DNA of 64,000 nt from Shewanella benthica KT99 (lineage in GTDB: Bacteria; Pseudomonadota; Gammaproteobacteria; Enterobacterales; Shewanellaceae): NCBI RefSeq assembly GCF_000172075.1, contig NZ_ABIC01000001.1, positions 62,001 through 126,000 on the forward strand, in the 5' to 3' direction. The position numbers and the translations under genes were made by a program. The stretch's first letter is position 1. Each line of letters starts with the position of its first letter. Below, one piece after another: positions 26,700-35,488 of the stretch. The notes beneath the pieces were generated by a model. The model was not told where the DNA came from. It did not search any database and saw nothing but the letters and a program-made list of their open reading frames with translations.

Positions 26700-27734
26700 T
26701 TATCCCTTCACTTTCCAATTCACTTCTTCGCCAGCGAAGAAAGGCACGATTGGCTTGCCGTTTGGTAGGATTATTTCGCTAGGTACTGTCCAGGTCTCTT
26801 TTATCAGTGTTAGTGTGCTGGTGTTTCGCGGCAAACCGTAGAAGTCCGGACCATGAGTACTGGCGAAACCTTCAAGCTTGTCAATAACGCCCAAGTCATC
26901 AAATACCTGAGCGTAAAGCTCGAGTGCACCCCAGGCACTGTAACAGCCGGCGCAACCACAAGCCGATTCTTTGCGGTGCTTCTCGTGTGGCGCAGAGTCA
27001 GTACCTAAGAAAAATTTATTAGAACCAGTAGCAACAGCTGCGCGCAATGCTTGTTGATGAATGTTGCGCTTAAGCACTGGCAGACAGAAGTTGTGTGGAC
27101 GTATGCCGCCGACTAACAGGTCGTTACGGTTTAGCAGTAAGTGCTGTGGCGTGATGGTTGCGGCTACATTGTCAGAGGTGCTGGCGACAAACTCGGCGGC
27201 TTCTTTAGTGGTGATATGCTCGAACACCACTTTAAGGCTTGGGAAAACATCGACGATGCGAGTCAGGTTACGCTCGATAAATATAGCCTCACGGTCGAAG
27301 ATATCGATATGTGACTCAGTGACTTCACCGTGAACCAGCAGTAACATGCCTATTTCAGCCATTTTTTCGAAGATAGGGAAGAGGCTATCGAGTGCCTTTA
27401 CCGCAGCATCTGAGTTAGTGGTAGCACCTGCTGGGTACAGTTTAGCCGCCACAACGCCGGCCGCTTTTGCATCTATGATGTCTTGTTTAGTGGTGTCGTT
27501 AGTCAGGAAAAGCGTCATCAAGGGCTCGAAGCTTGAACCTTGTGGACGCGCCGCTAAAATGCGCTCACGGTAGGCATTGACCATCTTGGCATCTGTTACC
27601 GGTGGTAGCAGGTTGGGCATGACGATAGCACGTTGGAAGAGTCTGGCAGTAGCCGGGACAGTTTCTTGCAACATATCACCGTCACGGAAGTGAAGGTGCC
27701 AATCATCGGGAGTAAGTAGGGTGATCTGCGTCAT
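26700..27734 (-). CDS. pyrC: Dihydroorotase
   Basis: 344 residues, matching class II (E. coli-type) dihydroorotases. Metal ligands are seen in [10 protein letters not shown] (His pair, about residues 12-16), the carboxylated Lys region [30 protein letters not shown] and [13 protein letters not shown]. It closes carbamoyl-aspartate to dihydroorotate in pyrimidine synthesis. Cys-rich [16 protein letters not shown] is family-typical. Full length and intact. The promoter region is shortened to about 110 bp by the ISAs1 insertion just upstream. Confidence 0.97.
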   Translation of the reverse strand: MTQITLLTPDDWHLHFRDGDMLQETVPATARLFQRAIVMPNLLPPVTDAKMVNAYRERILAARPQGSSFEPLMTLFLTNDTTKQDIIDAKAAGVVAAKLYPAGATTNSDAAVKALDSLFPIFEKMAEIGMLLLVHGEVTESHIDIFDREAIFIERNLTRIVDVFPSLKVVFEHITTKEAAEFVASTSDNVAATITPQHLLLNRNDLLVGGIRPHNFCLPVLKRNIHQQALRAAVATGSNKFFLGTDSAPHEKHRKESACGCAGCYSAWGALELYAQVFDDLGVIDKLEGFASTHGPDFYGLPRNTSTLTLIKETWTVPSEIILPNGKPIVPFFAGEEVNWKVKG

Positions 27735-27845
27735 TATTGGGTTCTCCTAAGCGTTACGACAAGCATTTACTCGCTTTTTCTGCGCAATATTATGCCATAT
27801 TTTACCATTATTTACAGTTGAGATGCGCTGACTGGTCAAGGCACC

Positions 27846-28695
27846 CACGGCTAGCGCATTTTAATCCCTGACTCTAACAGGGTTGAGCGATACTCGTCGT
27901 CCAACCCTGCCATCTTCTTTTTAGCCACTATACTCGCGCGTTTTGTCTGGTCTTGCTTGAACAAGGTCATTGCTATTTTTCTCATCACATTAAAAGCAAG
28001 CGGACCTCGGCCTTTACGGAACCGTGATTCATCTTCTCTGAATGTCATATCTAACACCCAATGCATACTTTCTACTTGCCAGTGATTTCGCACAGAAGAT
28101 AACGCCTGCTCTGCATTTAAATCTAATGAGCTAATGTACCAACGTGTTTCAGTGGTCTCTTTACCTGTCGTTTTTTCATGTACGTCTGATGTTACTTTGA
28201 TAATGCTTTTTAAGCCAACCCACTGATATTTATTATTTAACCAACTTTTATTAACCAGCACTTGTGCCACCAAGCTTCTAATTCACCCTGTAGACCAGAA
28301 TGATGACCTTTAAGCGCTAGAATATAATCAGCCTTTTGCTTAACGATTAGCTTTGCTATCTCTTTTTCATCCGCTTTTAATCGGCAGATAACACGGGCAA
28401 TAGTGTCATGCCGAGGAATACCTGCTTTAAAAGGACGATACTGACGAAGCCAATCAAGCTTTAGATGTCCAAAGTTTTCAATGTCTTCCCATCCTTCAGA
28501 GCCTGACATAACCGCACTTATAGCGAGTAAAATAATATCTAATAAGTTATGTTTTTTACAACGCTCAATACGGGGATCCGCAATCGAATCAAAATGTTTT
28601 AAAAAAGTAGCAGTCATTAACATCACCAAAAAAGAGTATTTGGTGATCTGATCGCTACTTGAGCATAAAGTTCAATTTATAATGATCTTGCCGTG
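27846..28695 (-). mobile_element. ISAs1-family element, internally deleted, with target duplication
   Basis: The element is bounded by imperfect inverted ends beginning CACGGC (27846 on the plus strand; CACGGC on the minus strand at 28695) and flanked by the perfect 10-bp direct repeat TCAAGGCACC at 27836-27845 and 28696-28705, the target duplication. ISAs1-family elements are usually 1.2-1.4 kb and make 8-10-bp duplications; this one is 850 bp. The insertion lies about 110 bp upstream of pyrC. Confidence 0.85.
27851..28617 (-). pseudogene. ISAs1-family transposase, deleted and frameshifted
   Basis: The N-terminal piece (28617-28237) reads MTATFLKHFDSIADPRIERC, then LLDIILLAISAVMSGSEGWE and PRHDTIARV, the standard ISAs1 start. 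After RLKADEKE it jumps to KLIVKQKADYILALKGHHSG, skipping about 90 residues that include catalytic aspartates. Near 28250 the frame shifts, and the C-terminal piece (28273-27851) gives WYISSLDLNAEQALSSVRNH and HWVLDMTFREDESR with the expected Glu. Non-functional. Confidence 0.85.
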
Positions 28696-28705
28696 TCAAG
28701 GCACC

Positions 28706-29449
28706 GCTGTCTTCAACGCGTGCCCCTTGTTTCCGGCAGAGCAAGCCTAGGTTTCAAGGGCTGTATAAGTTTTGAAATCAATTTCTATACTTACTGAAAT
28801 CGTTTCTTAGAGGTTATTTCGAATAGTCTGGCTGGATCCGCATCACATTTCTTCAAAATAATTAAAATAGATATTTTTGCTTTTCTCGGTGATTAAATGG
28901 TCGGATTGGAGAGAGATCCACTAGCTGTAGCCGTTTATCGTCATAATTCAAGCTAAAATCTGAGAGAAATGTTGTTTTGTTACATTAAAAATAATTGTCT
29001 TTATTTCAGAACATGCTTGCTTATGTGGTGGTAGGTGTTGTACGTGTGTTAATCATTTGTTTGTTGGTTTGCTTGTTGCCCATGCGTCTAATCTTAATGT
29101 TAGATGTTTTATTCCTTCCCATATTAAGAACAGGTTGAGTGTTTATTATTCTGTTTACTTACTGGTCAGTAGTAAAATTAGGTTAATGCCAAGGGTGTGC
29201 CGCTATATATGCGGTAAATAGCCTGCTTTTTCGTTGTAAAATTACATAAAGGCTAATCATGCTGCTTGCTTAGCTTGAATAGGTGTTAAGGTGCAATTAG
29301 GCCTAGCCATTCTATAGTTCACTGCTGTAAGCTCTTCGTTCGTGTACAAAGTGAGTATCTAAGCTGGTAATTTTGCAACAAACTAAGCTGGCTTAGGGGC
29401 ATGAAAATACTGAAGTTAAAATTATAAAGTTACTGCCTATAATACAAAC
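28706..29449. other. Long intergenic region before the nucleoside importer
   Basis: About 750 bp with no intact gene. On the minus strand at 29345-29257 a short frame reads NEELTAVNYRMARPNCTLTP then IQAKQAA and stop; its style suggests the C-terminal end of a transposase, but I cannot name the family (low confidence). The importer promoter should lie in the right-hand part. Confidence 0.4.
29257..29345 (-). pseudogene. Possible transposase C-terminal scrap
   Basis: About 28 codons ending in TGA at 29257-29259 (TNEELTAVNYRMARPN...). The sequence has the look of a conserved protein end, but the upstream frame is closed by stops, and no inverted repeats or other parts of an element were found. 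Family uncertain. Confidence 0.3.
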
Positions 29450-29497
29450 TTATATACATACCTATATACATATCTATATACATACTTATATACCTAC
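29450..29497. repeat. Four tandem 12-bp AT-rich units upstream of bmp
   Basis: Units TTATATACATAC, CTATATACATAT, CTATATACATAC and TTATATACCTAC run without gaps from 29450 to 29497 and stop 13 bp before the ATG, just before the GAGGA ribosome site. They lie in the 5' leader of the first gene of the importer operon. Confidence 0.9.
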
Positions 29498-29510
29498 AAC
29501 GAGGACAATC

Positions 29511-30515
29511 ATGAAGAAAATCCTAACAACTACTGCGGCAGCCGTGTCATTGGCACTGTGCTCTTTCGTCGCAAACGCTGCAGATTTCAAACCAGCCGTA
29601 GCCTATGATTCAGCGGGTAAGTTTGATAAATCTTTCAGCCAGGCGGTTTATCAGAACGGTGTGATGAAATTTACTGAACAAACCAAAATCGATGTACGTG
29701 AATTTGTACCGGCAAACGATGCACAGCGTGAACAGGGCCTTGAGCGTCTGGCACGTCGTGGCTTCAGTCCGATCGTTGTGGTTGGCTTCATGTACGGCTC
29801 TGCATTAAACAAGGTGGCTAAAAAGCACCCAGACACTCAGTTTGTGATTATCGATGCCGTTGTTGATCTACCTAATGTTAAGTCTCTGGTGTTTAAAGAG
29901 CATGAAGGTTCATTCCTTGTCGGCGCATTAGCCGCAATGAAGTCAAAAAGTCATAAAGTTGGCTTCGTTGGCGGTATGGATATTCCCCTGATCCGTAAGT
30001 TTGCCTGTGGTTATGAGCAGGGTGCTAAATACATCAGTAAAGATACTGAAGTATTTCAGAATATGACAGGTTCGACTCCCGCTGCATGGTCAGACCCTGC
30101 CCGTGGTACCGAGTTGGCTAAGAGTCAGTTCAGTAAAGGCGCTGACGTAGTCTTCGCCGCGGCCGGTGGTACCGGTATCGGTGTTTACCAGGCTGCGAAA
30201 GATGAAGGCAAATTTGCTATCGGTGTTGACTCCAATCAAAACTACCTGCATCCAGGCGTAATGCTGACCTCTATGGTTAAGCGTGTCGGCTTGGCGACAT
30301 TTGATGTATTCACGGCTGCCCAAGGTGGTAGCTTCACTCCGGGTGTCGATGCCCGTGGTCTTAAAGAGAACGGTGTTGGCTGGACGCTCGATGAGTATAA
30401 CCGTGACCTAGTGACCGCCGAAATGGAAACTAAGCTCGGTGAAATTTCAGCTAAGATCATAGCCGGAGAGATCAAGGTTCACGATTACATGGCTGATAAC
30501 AGCTGTAAGTACTAA
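29511..30515 (+). CDS. BMP-family nucleoside-binding protein of an ABC importer
   Basis: 334 residues. A signal peptide (cleavage after VANA, about residue 23) precedes a periplasmic type I binding-protein fold of the BMP/PnrA/Med family: AVAYDSAGKFDKSFSQAVYQ, VVVGFMYGSALNKVAKKHPD, FLVGALAAMKSKSHKVGFVGG and FAIGVDSNQNYLHPGVMLTS are typical. There is no lipobox, so it is a soluble periplasmic protein. BMP proteins bind purine nucleosides; that is inferred here and supported by the downstream ATPase and permeases. GAGGA lies 8 bases upstream of the ATG. An attenuating terminator separates it from the ATPase gene, which would make this protein the most abundant product. Confidence 0.9.
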   Translation: MKKILTTTAAAVSLALCSFVANAADFKPAVAYDSAGKFDKSFSQAVYQNGVMKFTEQTKIDVREFVPANDAQREQGLERLARRGFSPIVVVGFMYGSALNKVAKKHPDTQFVIIDAVVDLPNVKSLVFKEHEGSFLVGALAAMKSKSHKVGFVGGMDIPLIRKFACGYEQGAKYISKDTEVFQNMTGSTPAAWSDPARGTELAKSQFSKGADVVFAAAGGTGIGVYQAAKDEGKFAIGVDSNQNYLHPGVMLTSMVKRVGLATFDVFTAAQGGSFTPGVDARGLKENGVGWTLDEYNRDLVTAEMETKLGEISAKIIAGEIKVHDYMADNSCKY

Positions 30516-30574
30516 TGCTAAGTCCCAATATAAGTCCCAATAATAGTGCTCTGCATTTGTAAAATGTGAAAGTT

Positions 30575-30605
30575 AGCTCTCCTGCCTCATGTAGGAGAGC
30601 TTTTT
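30575..30605 (+). terminator. Intra-operon terminator/attenuator after the binding-protein gene
   Basis: Perfect 9-bp stem AGCTCTCCT / AGGAGAGCT (30575-30601) followed by TTTTTG, between the binding-protein stop and the ATPase start 12 bp later. Such elements set high binding-protein to transporter ratios. Confidence 0.85.
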
Positions 30606-30616
30606 GAGAAGTACAC

Positions 30617-32233
30617 ATGGAGCTGCAAAGAGAAATATCATTTATGTCTATACTCCCTAGCGACAAACCTTTTGCACTCGAACTGCGTGGTATCGATAAA
30701 CGATTCGGCGCGGTGCATGCTAACCGAAATATTAATTTTCAAGTTCCTCCCGGCACCATTCATGGCATTATCGGTGAAAACGGGGCAGGTAAATCGACCC
30801 TGATGAACATCATCTACGGGTTTTATAGCGCAGACGCCGGAGATATTCTGATTAACGGTGAGGTCCAGAAGCTTGCCAGTTCGAAAGAGGCAATCAGTCA
30901 CGGCATCGGCATGGTTCACCAGCATTTCATGTTGGTTGATAACTTCACCGTGCTGGAAAATGTGATTTTGGGTGCCGAAAATGGCCCTCTGCTCAAGTCC
31001 AGTCTCCTTGATGCCCGCAAAGAGCTAGAGCGGTTAGCAAAAGATTACCAACTCGATGTGCCACTCGATGCCTTGATTGAAGACTTGCCTGTTGGTCTGC
31101 AACAGAGAGTCGAGATCTTAAAGGCCCTGTATCGGGGGGCTAAGATCCTAATTCTGGATGAACCCACGGGTGTACTGACCCCACAGGAAACTGAGCATCT
31201 GTTTCATATTTTCGATGCGCTGCGCGAGCAGGGCGTCACTATTTTACTGATCACTCACAAACTCAAAGAGATTCTGGCTGCCACAGATAACGTCTCGATC
31301 ATGCGCCAAGGGACTATGGTTGCCCACAGAAAGACGGCCGAGACAAATAAAGAAGAGCTGGCCGAGCTCATGGTGGGGCGAAAAGTTCGCTTAAAAGTCG
31401 ATAAGAGTGCGGCTAAGCCTGCCCAGATATTATTGTCGACTAAAGATCTGACCTATACCGATGGTATGGGCGTCGATCGTCTTAAAAAGGTTAACATAGA
31501 GATCAAGGCCGGTGAGGTTGTTGGTGTTGCCGGGGTCTCAGGTAATGGCCAGTCTCACTTGATTAATGCACTCGCAGGCTTACTCATACCAACCAGTGGC
31601 TCGATAACCATAGGCCAGACTCTTATCGATGCGGAGCATCCTTGTTCGCCGGATGGTGTTCGTCAGTTAAGTGTCGGCCATGTGCCGGAAGACCGACTGA
31701 ACATGGGGCTAATAAAAGCCTTCAGCGCCGAAGAGTCTGCCATCTTAGGGCATCAGAATCGGTCTATATATAATGGCAAGGTTTTGAATAAGCCTAAGGT
31801 TATCACCCAGGAGTGTGCGCGCTTGATGGAGGAGTGGGACGTAAGACCACAAGATCCTAAGCTCAGAAGCTCGCTATTTTCCGGCGGCAATCAGCAGAAG
31901 CTAATCATAGCTCGCGAAGTGGACAAAAATCCAGATGTGCTGCTGATCGGTCAACCGACCCGGGGAGTGGACATAGGTGCCATCGAATTTATCCATAAAC
32001 GCATCATCGAACTCAGAGATCAAGGCAAGGGTATTCTACTGGTGTCGGTGGAACTCGATGAGATCATGGCGTTGGCCGATAGGATCATCGTGATGTTCGA
32101 TGGCCATATCGTCGGAGAAGTGAGCGGTGAACAGGCGAACGAGAAAATTCTTGGGATGATGATGGCCAACATATTACCCGATGAGCTGAGCAAGTCGGCT
32201 ACAGGACAAAAGACTAACGGAGGTCAGGCGTGA
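30617..32233 (+). CDS. Nucleoside ABC importer ATPase (two fused nucleotide-binding domains)
   Basis: 538 residues with two ATPase domains, as in RbsA/YufO-type proteins. Domain 1 has Walker A GENGAGKST (about 55), an altered signature LPVGLQQRVEI and Walker B ILILDEPTGVLTP. Domain 2 has a degenerate Walker A (GVSGNGQSH), signature FSGGNQQKLIIAREV and Walker B LLIGQPTRGVDIG, with Gly-Gln replacing Asp-Glu, a known habit of the nucleoside subgroup; ATP hydrolysis is thus expected at one site. An ATG at 30644 (MSILPSDKPFALELRGIDKR) is an equally good start. The gene overlaps the next permease by 4 bp. Confidence 0.92.
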   Translation: MELQREISFMSILPSDKPFALELRGIDKRFGAVHANRNINFQVPPGTIHGIIGENGAGKSTLMNIIYGFYSADAGDILINGEVQKLASSKEAISHGIGMVHQHFMLVDNFTVLENVILGAENGPLLKSSLLDARKELERLAKDYQLDVPLDALIEDLPVGLQQRVEILKALYRGAKILILDEPTGVLTPQETEHLFHIFDALREQGVTILLITHKLKEILAATDNVSIMRQGTMVAHRKTAETNKEELAELMVGRKVRLKVDKSAAKPAQILLSTKDLTYTDGMGVDRLKKVNIEIKAGEVVGVAGVSGNGQSHLINALAGLLIPTSGSITIGQTLIDAEHPCSPDGVRQLSVGHVPEDRLNMGLIKAFSAEESAILGHQNRSIYNGKVLNKPKVITQECARLMEEWDVRPQDPKLRSSLFSGGNQQKLIIAREVDKNPDVLLIGQPTRGVDIGAIEFIHKRIIELRDQGKGILLVSVELDEIMALADRIIVMFDGHIVGEVSGEQANEKILGMMMANILPDELSKSATGQKTNGGQA

Positions 32234-33360
32234 ACGACTCAAAAATTCCTATGTGGGTAAATGTCATCGGACTGCCCTTGATCAATATTTTCTTCGCCTT
32301 TGCATTTTCAGCATTTATTTTCATTGCCGTGGATGTGAATCCCATTGAGGCGGCGATGGTGATGGTGAAGGGAGCCTTAGGTTATCAGGAAGGTATCGGT
32401 TATACCCTCTATTATACGACTAACTTTATTTTTACTGGTTTGGCGGTGGCGGTGGCGTTCTCTGCCGGGCTGTTTAATATCGGTGGTGAAGGTCAAGCTT
32501 ATCTCGGTGGCTTGGGGGTTGGACTCGCCTGTTTGGGCTTAGATCAGGCCTTGCCATTCTGGGCTCTTCTGCCTATCTCCATGGTTGCCAGTATGGCATT
32601 TGGTGCCCTGTGGGCACTCATCCCCGCGTATCTGCAGGCCTACCGTGGCAGCCATATCGTGATCACCACCATCATGTTTAACTTTATCGCCTCGGCGCTG
32701 ATGGTCTATCTGATGGTTAACGTACTTAAGCTGGACGGTCAGATGGCGCCGGTTTCGCGGATGTTTGAACAAAGCGCTGTGATGCCGATGTTCCATGAAA
32801 TAGCGGCTTGGTTCGGGCTATCTTTCTCTGAGTCGCCGATGAACCTGAGTTTCTTTATCGCCTTGGCTTGTTGTGTCTTCGTTTGGGTATTACTGTGGCG
32901 CACCCGTTGGGGCTATGCCATTCGCGCCATGGGCGCGAGTCCTACAGCGGCTGAGTATGGCGGCATTAACCATAAGAAATTGATCATCATAGTGATGCTT
33001 ATATCCGGTGCTCTTTCCGGGATGTTAGGCCTGAATGAAGTACAAGGTTATGGTCAGCAGTTGAAACTGGATTTCGTGGCCGGCTATGGCTTCACCGGAA
33101 TTGCCGTGTGTCTGATTGGTCGTAATCATCCTGTCGGTATCATATTGGCGAGTCTGCTCTTTGGTGTCCTGTATCAGGGTGGAGCTGAGTTGGCATTTGA
33201 TTTTCCCAATATCGATCGTGAGATGATTCAAGTGGTGCAGGCCTTAGTGGTGCTGTTCAGTGGTGCGTTGGCACTGATGTTGGTGAAGCCAACCGAACAT
33301 TTATTTGTGCTCTGGGATCGACGTAAAAAATCCCTCGGCAAAGCACAAACGGAGGCCTAA
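32230..33360 (+). CDS. Nucleoside ABC importer permease 1
   Basis: 376 residues, about ten membrane helices, of the BPD_transp_2 (LivH/RbsC-like) permease superfamily. GLFNIGGEGQAYLGGLGVGL and YRGSHIVITTIMFNFIASAL are typical of the nucleoside (YufP/NupB-type) branch, as is the EAA-like loop RAMGASPTAAEYGGINHKK. Starts with GTG at 32230 inside the ATPase stop (GTGA overlap), so the two are translationally coupled. Works in the inner membrane as half of the permease pair with the next gene. Confidence 0.9.
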   Translation: MNDSKIPMWVNVIGLPLINIFFAFAFSAFIFIAVDVNPIEAAMVMVKGALGYQEGIGYTLYYTTNFIFTGLAVAVAFSAGLFNIGGEGQAYLGGLGVGLACLGLDQALPFWALLPISMVASMAFGALWALIPAYLQAYRGSHIVITTIMFNFIASALMVYLMVNVLKLDGQMAPVSRMFEQSAVMPMFHEIAAWFGLSFSESPMNLSFFIALACCVFVWVLLWRTRWGYAIRAMGASPTAAEYGGINHKKLIIIVMLISGALSGMLGLNEVQGYGQQLKLDFVAGYGFTGIAVCLIGRNHPVGIILASLLFGVLYQGGAELAFDFPNIDREMIQVVQALVVLFSGALALMLVKPTEHLFVLWDRRKKSLGKAQTEA

Positions 33361-33363
33361 GCT

Positions 33364-34329
33364 ATGTATGAGAATCTGATTTTAATCTTAGATGCGACCC
33401 TGAGAGTCTCGACCCCGCTGATTCTAGCGGCATTGGCAGGCCTATTCTCGGAGCGTTCTGGCATAGTGAACATCGCGCTGGAAGGCAAGATGCTGTCGGC
33501 GGCGTTTGCCGCCGCCGCGGCCGCTTCGGTAACTGGCTCTGTTTGGCTCGGCTTGCTCGCCGGCATCGGCATTTCGGTGTCTCTGTCGTTACTCCATGGC
33601 TTTGCCACAATCACCCACAGAGGCGATCAGATCGTCTCAGGTGTGGCGATTAATATGCTAGCCGTAGGTCTGACCGTAACGCTGGGACGCTTTTGGTTTG
33701 GTCTGGGCGGGCAGACTCCTGCTCTGTCTGACAGTGAGCGCTTTACTTCTATCACGCTGCCAGGAGCCGATGCGATTGCGGATGTTCCTGTCATTGGTCT
33801 GCTCTATAGTGAACTTATCTCTGGCCATAACATCTTGGTCTACCTGGCGCTGGCCATGGTGCCTACTGTCTGGTGGATAGTGTTTCGAACCCGTTTTGGA
33901 TTACGTCTGCGCGCGGCGGGTGAAAACCCCCATGCGGTGGATACCGCGGGTATCTCGGTGGCCTGGATCCGCTATCGCGCCTTGATCTGTGCAGGCATAT
34001 TGTGCGGTATTGCAGGTGCCTACCTGTCTACCGCGCACAGTGCCGGCTTCGTGGCGAACATGAGTGCCGGTAAGGGCTTCATCGCCTTGGCCGCGTTGAT
34101 CTTCGGTAAGTGGAGGCCTGTGCCGGTATTGTTTGGTTGTCTGCTGTTTGGCTTCCTCGATGCAGTGGCGATTCGTCTGCAGGGTATCGAGTTGCCGGTA
34201 GTGGGTGTCATTCCGGTACAGGCAATCGAAGTCTTACCCTACATCCTGACAGTACTCCTGCTTGCCGGTTTTATTGGCCGCGCTGTCGGACCTAAGTCGA
34301 TCGGTGTACCGTATGTGAAGACGCGTTAA
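33364..34329 (+). CDS. Nucleoside ABC importer permease 2
   Basis: 321 residues, eight or nine helices, the second BPD_transp_2 permease (YufQ/NupC-type). LAALAGLFSERSGIVNIALEGKM is the diagnostic N-terminal motif; RLRAAGENPHAVDTAGISVAW is the coupling loop that contacts the ATPase. An Ala-rich helix (AFAAAAAASVTGS) follows the first motif. The gene starts 3 bp after the preceding stop. With the preceding three genes it completes a BMP-ATPase-permease-permease importer for nucleosides. The operon ends in two consecutive hairpins. Confidence 0.9.
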   Translation: MYENLILILDATLRVSTPLILAALAGLFSERSGIVNIALEGKMLSAAFAAAAAASVTGSVWLGLLAGIGISVSLSLLHGFATITHRGDQIVSGVAINMLAVGLTVTLGRFWFGLGGQTPALSDSERFTSITLPGADAIADVPVIGLLYSELISGHNILVYLALAMVPTVWWIVFRTRFGLRLRAAGENPHAVDTAGISVAWIRYRALICAGILCGIAGAYLSTAHSAGFVANMSAGKGFIALAALIFGKWRPVPVLFGCLLFGFLDAVAIRLQGIELPVVGVIPVQAIEVLPYILTVLLLAGFIGRAVGPKSIGVPYVKTR

Positions 34330-34334
34330 TCCTG

Positions 34335-34414
34335 CAGTGCATTCGCTACTCGATAGCGAGTGCACTGGTTAACTGCTTCAATGTAAAAAGTCGGCTATCA
34401 AGCCGACTTTTTCG
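34335..34414 (+). terminator. Two consecutive hairpins ending the importer operon
   Basis: First, CAGTGCATTCGCTA pairs with TAGCGAGTGCACTG (34335-34367, one G-T pair) without a T-run. Second, AAAAAGTCGGCT / AGCCGACTTTTT with an ATCA loop (34385-34412) is a textbook terminator that can act in both directions. Together they protect and end the mRNA. Confidence 0.9.
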
Positions 34415-34513
34415 TTTGATATGTATCGTATAGAGATAAGTTTTAAGCGGTAAGCGGTAATTTCAAGATAGCGCGAAGGGAGCTGCGAGTAACAAGTTCA
34501 GGCAAAGACAGAG

Positions 34514-34546
34514 CTGGATTCCGGCTAACAAGATGCCGGAATGACG
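34514..34546. repeat. Dispersed 33-bp palindromic repeat, copy 1
   Basis: CTGGATTCCGGC...GCCGGAATGACG, an inverted repeat (ATTCCGGC / GCCGGAAT) with a 9-base centre. A second copy with 4 differences lies at 59697-59729 and a half copy (GTCATTCCGGCATG) at 26685-26698. Confidence 0.8.
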
Positions 34547-34585
34547 TGTGATGATATGATATGCCTCGTTCTTAGCCCGTACATT

Positions 34586-34607
34586 CGCGGCTAAAGCCGC
34601 TCCTACA
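34586..34607. repeat. REP-like dispersed repeat, copy 2
   Basis: CGCGGCTAAAGCCG followed by CTCCTACA; the reverse complement of the copy at 12090-12111 with one change. The stem is GCGGCT/AGCCGC around AA. Confidence 0.7.
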
Positions 34608-34630
34608 TAAGAGCCTCGCACCTAGAACCA

Positions 34631-35345
34631 TTAATCCACCCAGTGCAGTACATCTCTGATAATAGACCAGCGTGGTTTAATTTCTGTTGCCCCTTGGCCG
34701 AGCATCCAATAGTTGTAGATCCGTTCCTGATGGCCATCGACTTTACCCAGTTTCTGCCAGTTATTGACGTAATTCAGCAAGGCTTGGTTACTCTGAGCTT
34801 GAGGCATTTGTGGAACAGGGCAGCGGTCAAAATGGTCAGCGCAAATAGATTCATTACCGCGGCAATGGAGTTAAATTTTCCGGTAATAAAGCCTGACATC
34901 ACGAACAGCTGGAACAGATCAGACGGCAGATGTACCAGATCTAACATGAAAGGAATCGCCACATACACACTGCCAAACAGGGATAACAGGCCACTGATAG
35001 ACCGCGAGGGTATCGCACTTAAATCTACCGGCGTACCATTAAACCAGCCTGCGAAGTATACAAATAAGATGGCAGTCAGCAGCCAGAGCAGTAACATTAT
35101 CATGCCGGCTCGGCTAAATATGAGTGTCGCGGTGCTCTTTTGTAGCTTGCCGATACCACCTATCAGCGAGACTAAAATATAGGGTAAAACCGTCATCTGC
35201 ATCAGCAAGATAACCGCATTACCTATGGTGCTGAGCCAGCCTACAGATTCACCGAAAAAAAGCCCCACGCCGAAGCCAAGGAACATAGCGATCAACATCT
35301 GAGTTGAGCTGGTGATAGAAAGTATTTTTTAACCACGAATGACAT
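34631..35345 (-). pseudogene. Dicarboxylate/amino-acid:cation symporter (SDF) with substrate-binding tail, broken
   Basis: The ATG at 35345 opens MSFVVKK, then a six-A run (one A short) breaks the frame; the next frame continues ILSITSSTQMLIAMFLGFGV, then LQMTVLPYILVSLIGGIGKL, helices of the SDF/GltP family (about the first 160 of more than 400 residues). After FALTILTAALFH the sequence jumps to a tail, in another frame, reading QSNQALLNYVNNWQKLGKVD and PRWSIIRDVLHWVD with stop at 34631. That tail resembles the end of the substrate-binding-like domain found fused to some Shewanella SDF symporters. So there is a frameshift near 35328 plus a deletion of most of the gene near 34800. Confidence 0.7.
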
Positions 35346-35488
35346 CCATATACAAAACTGCCAGAGATGCTCGTTGATTCCAGTTTGTTGAAAATACGAG
35401 CGCAACAGAATGAGAATTTAACATTAACACCAAGAATTAGTTCAATATTCTAACATGTGTTCGATTGAATTTTCTTGTAAATGAGAGA

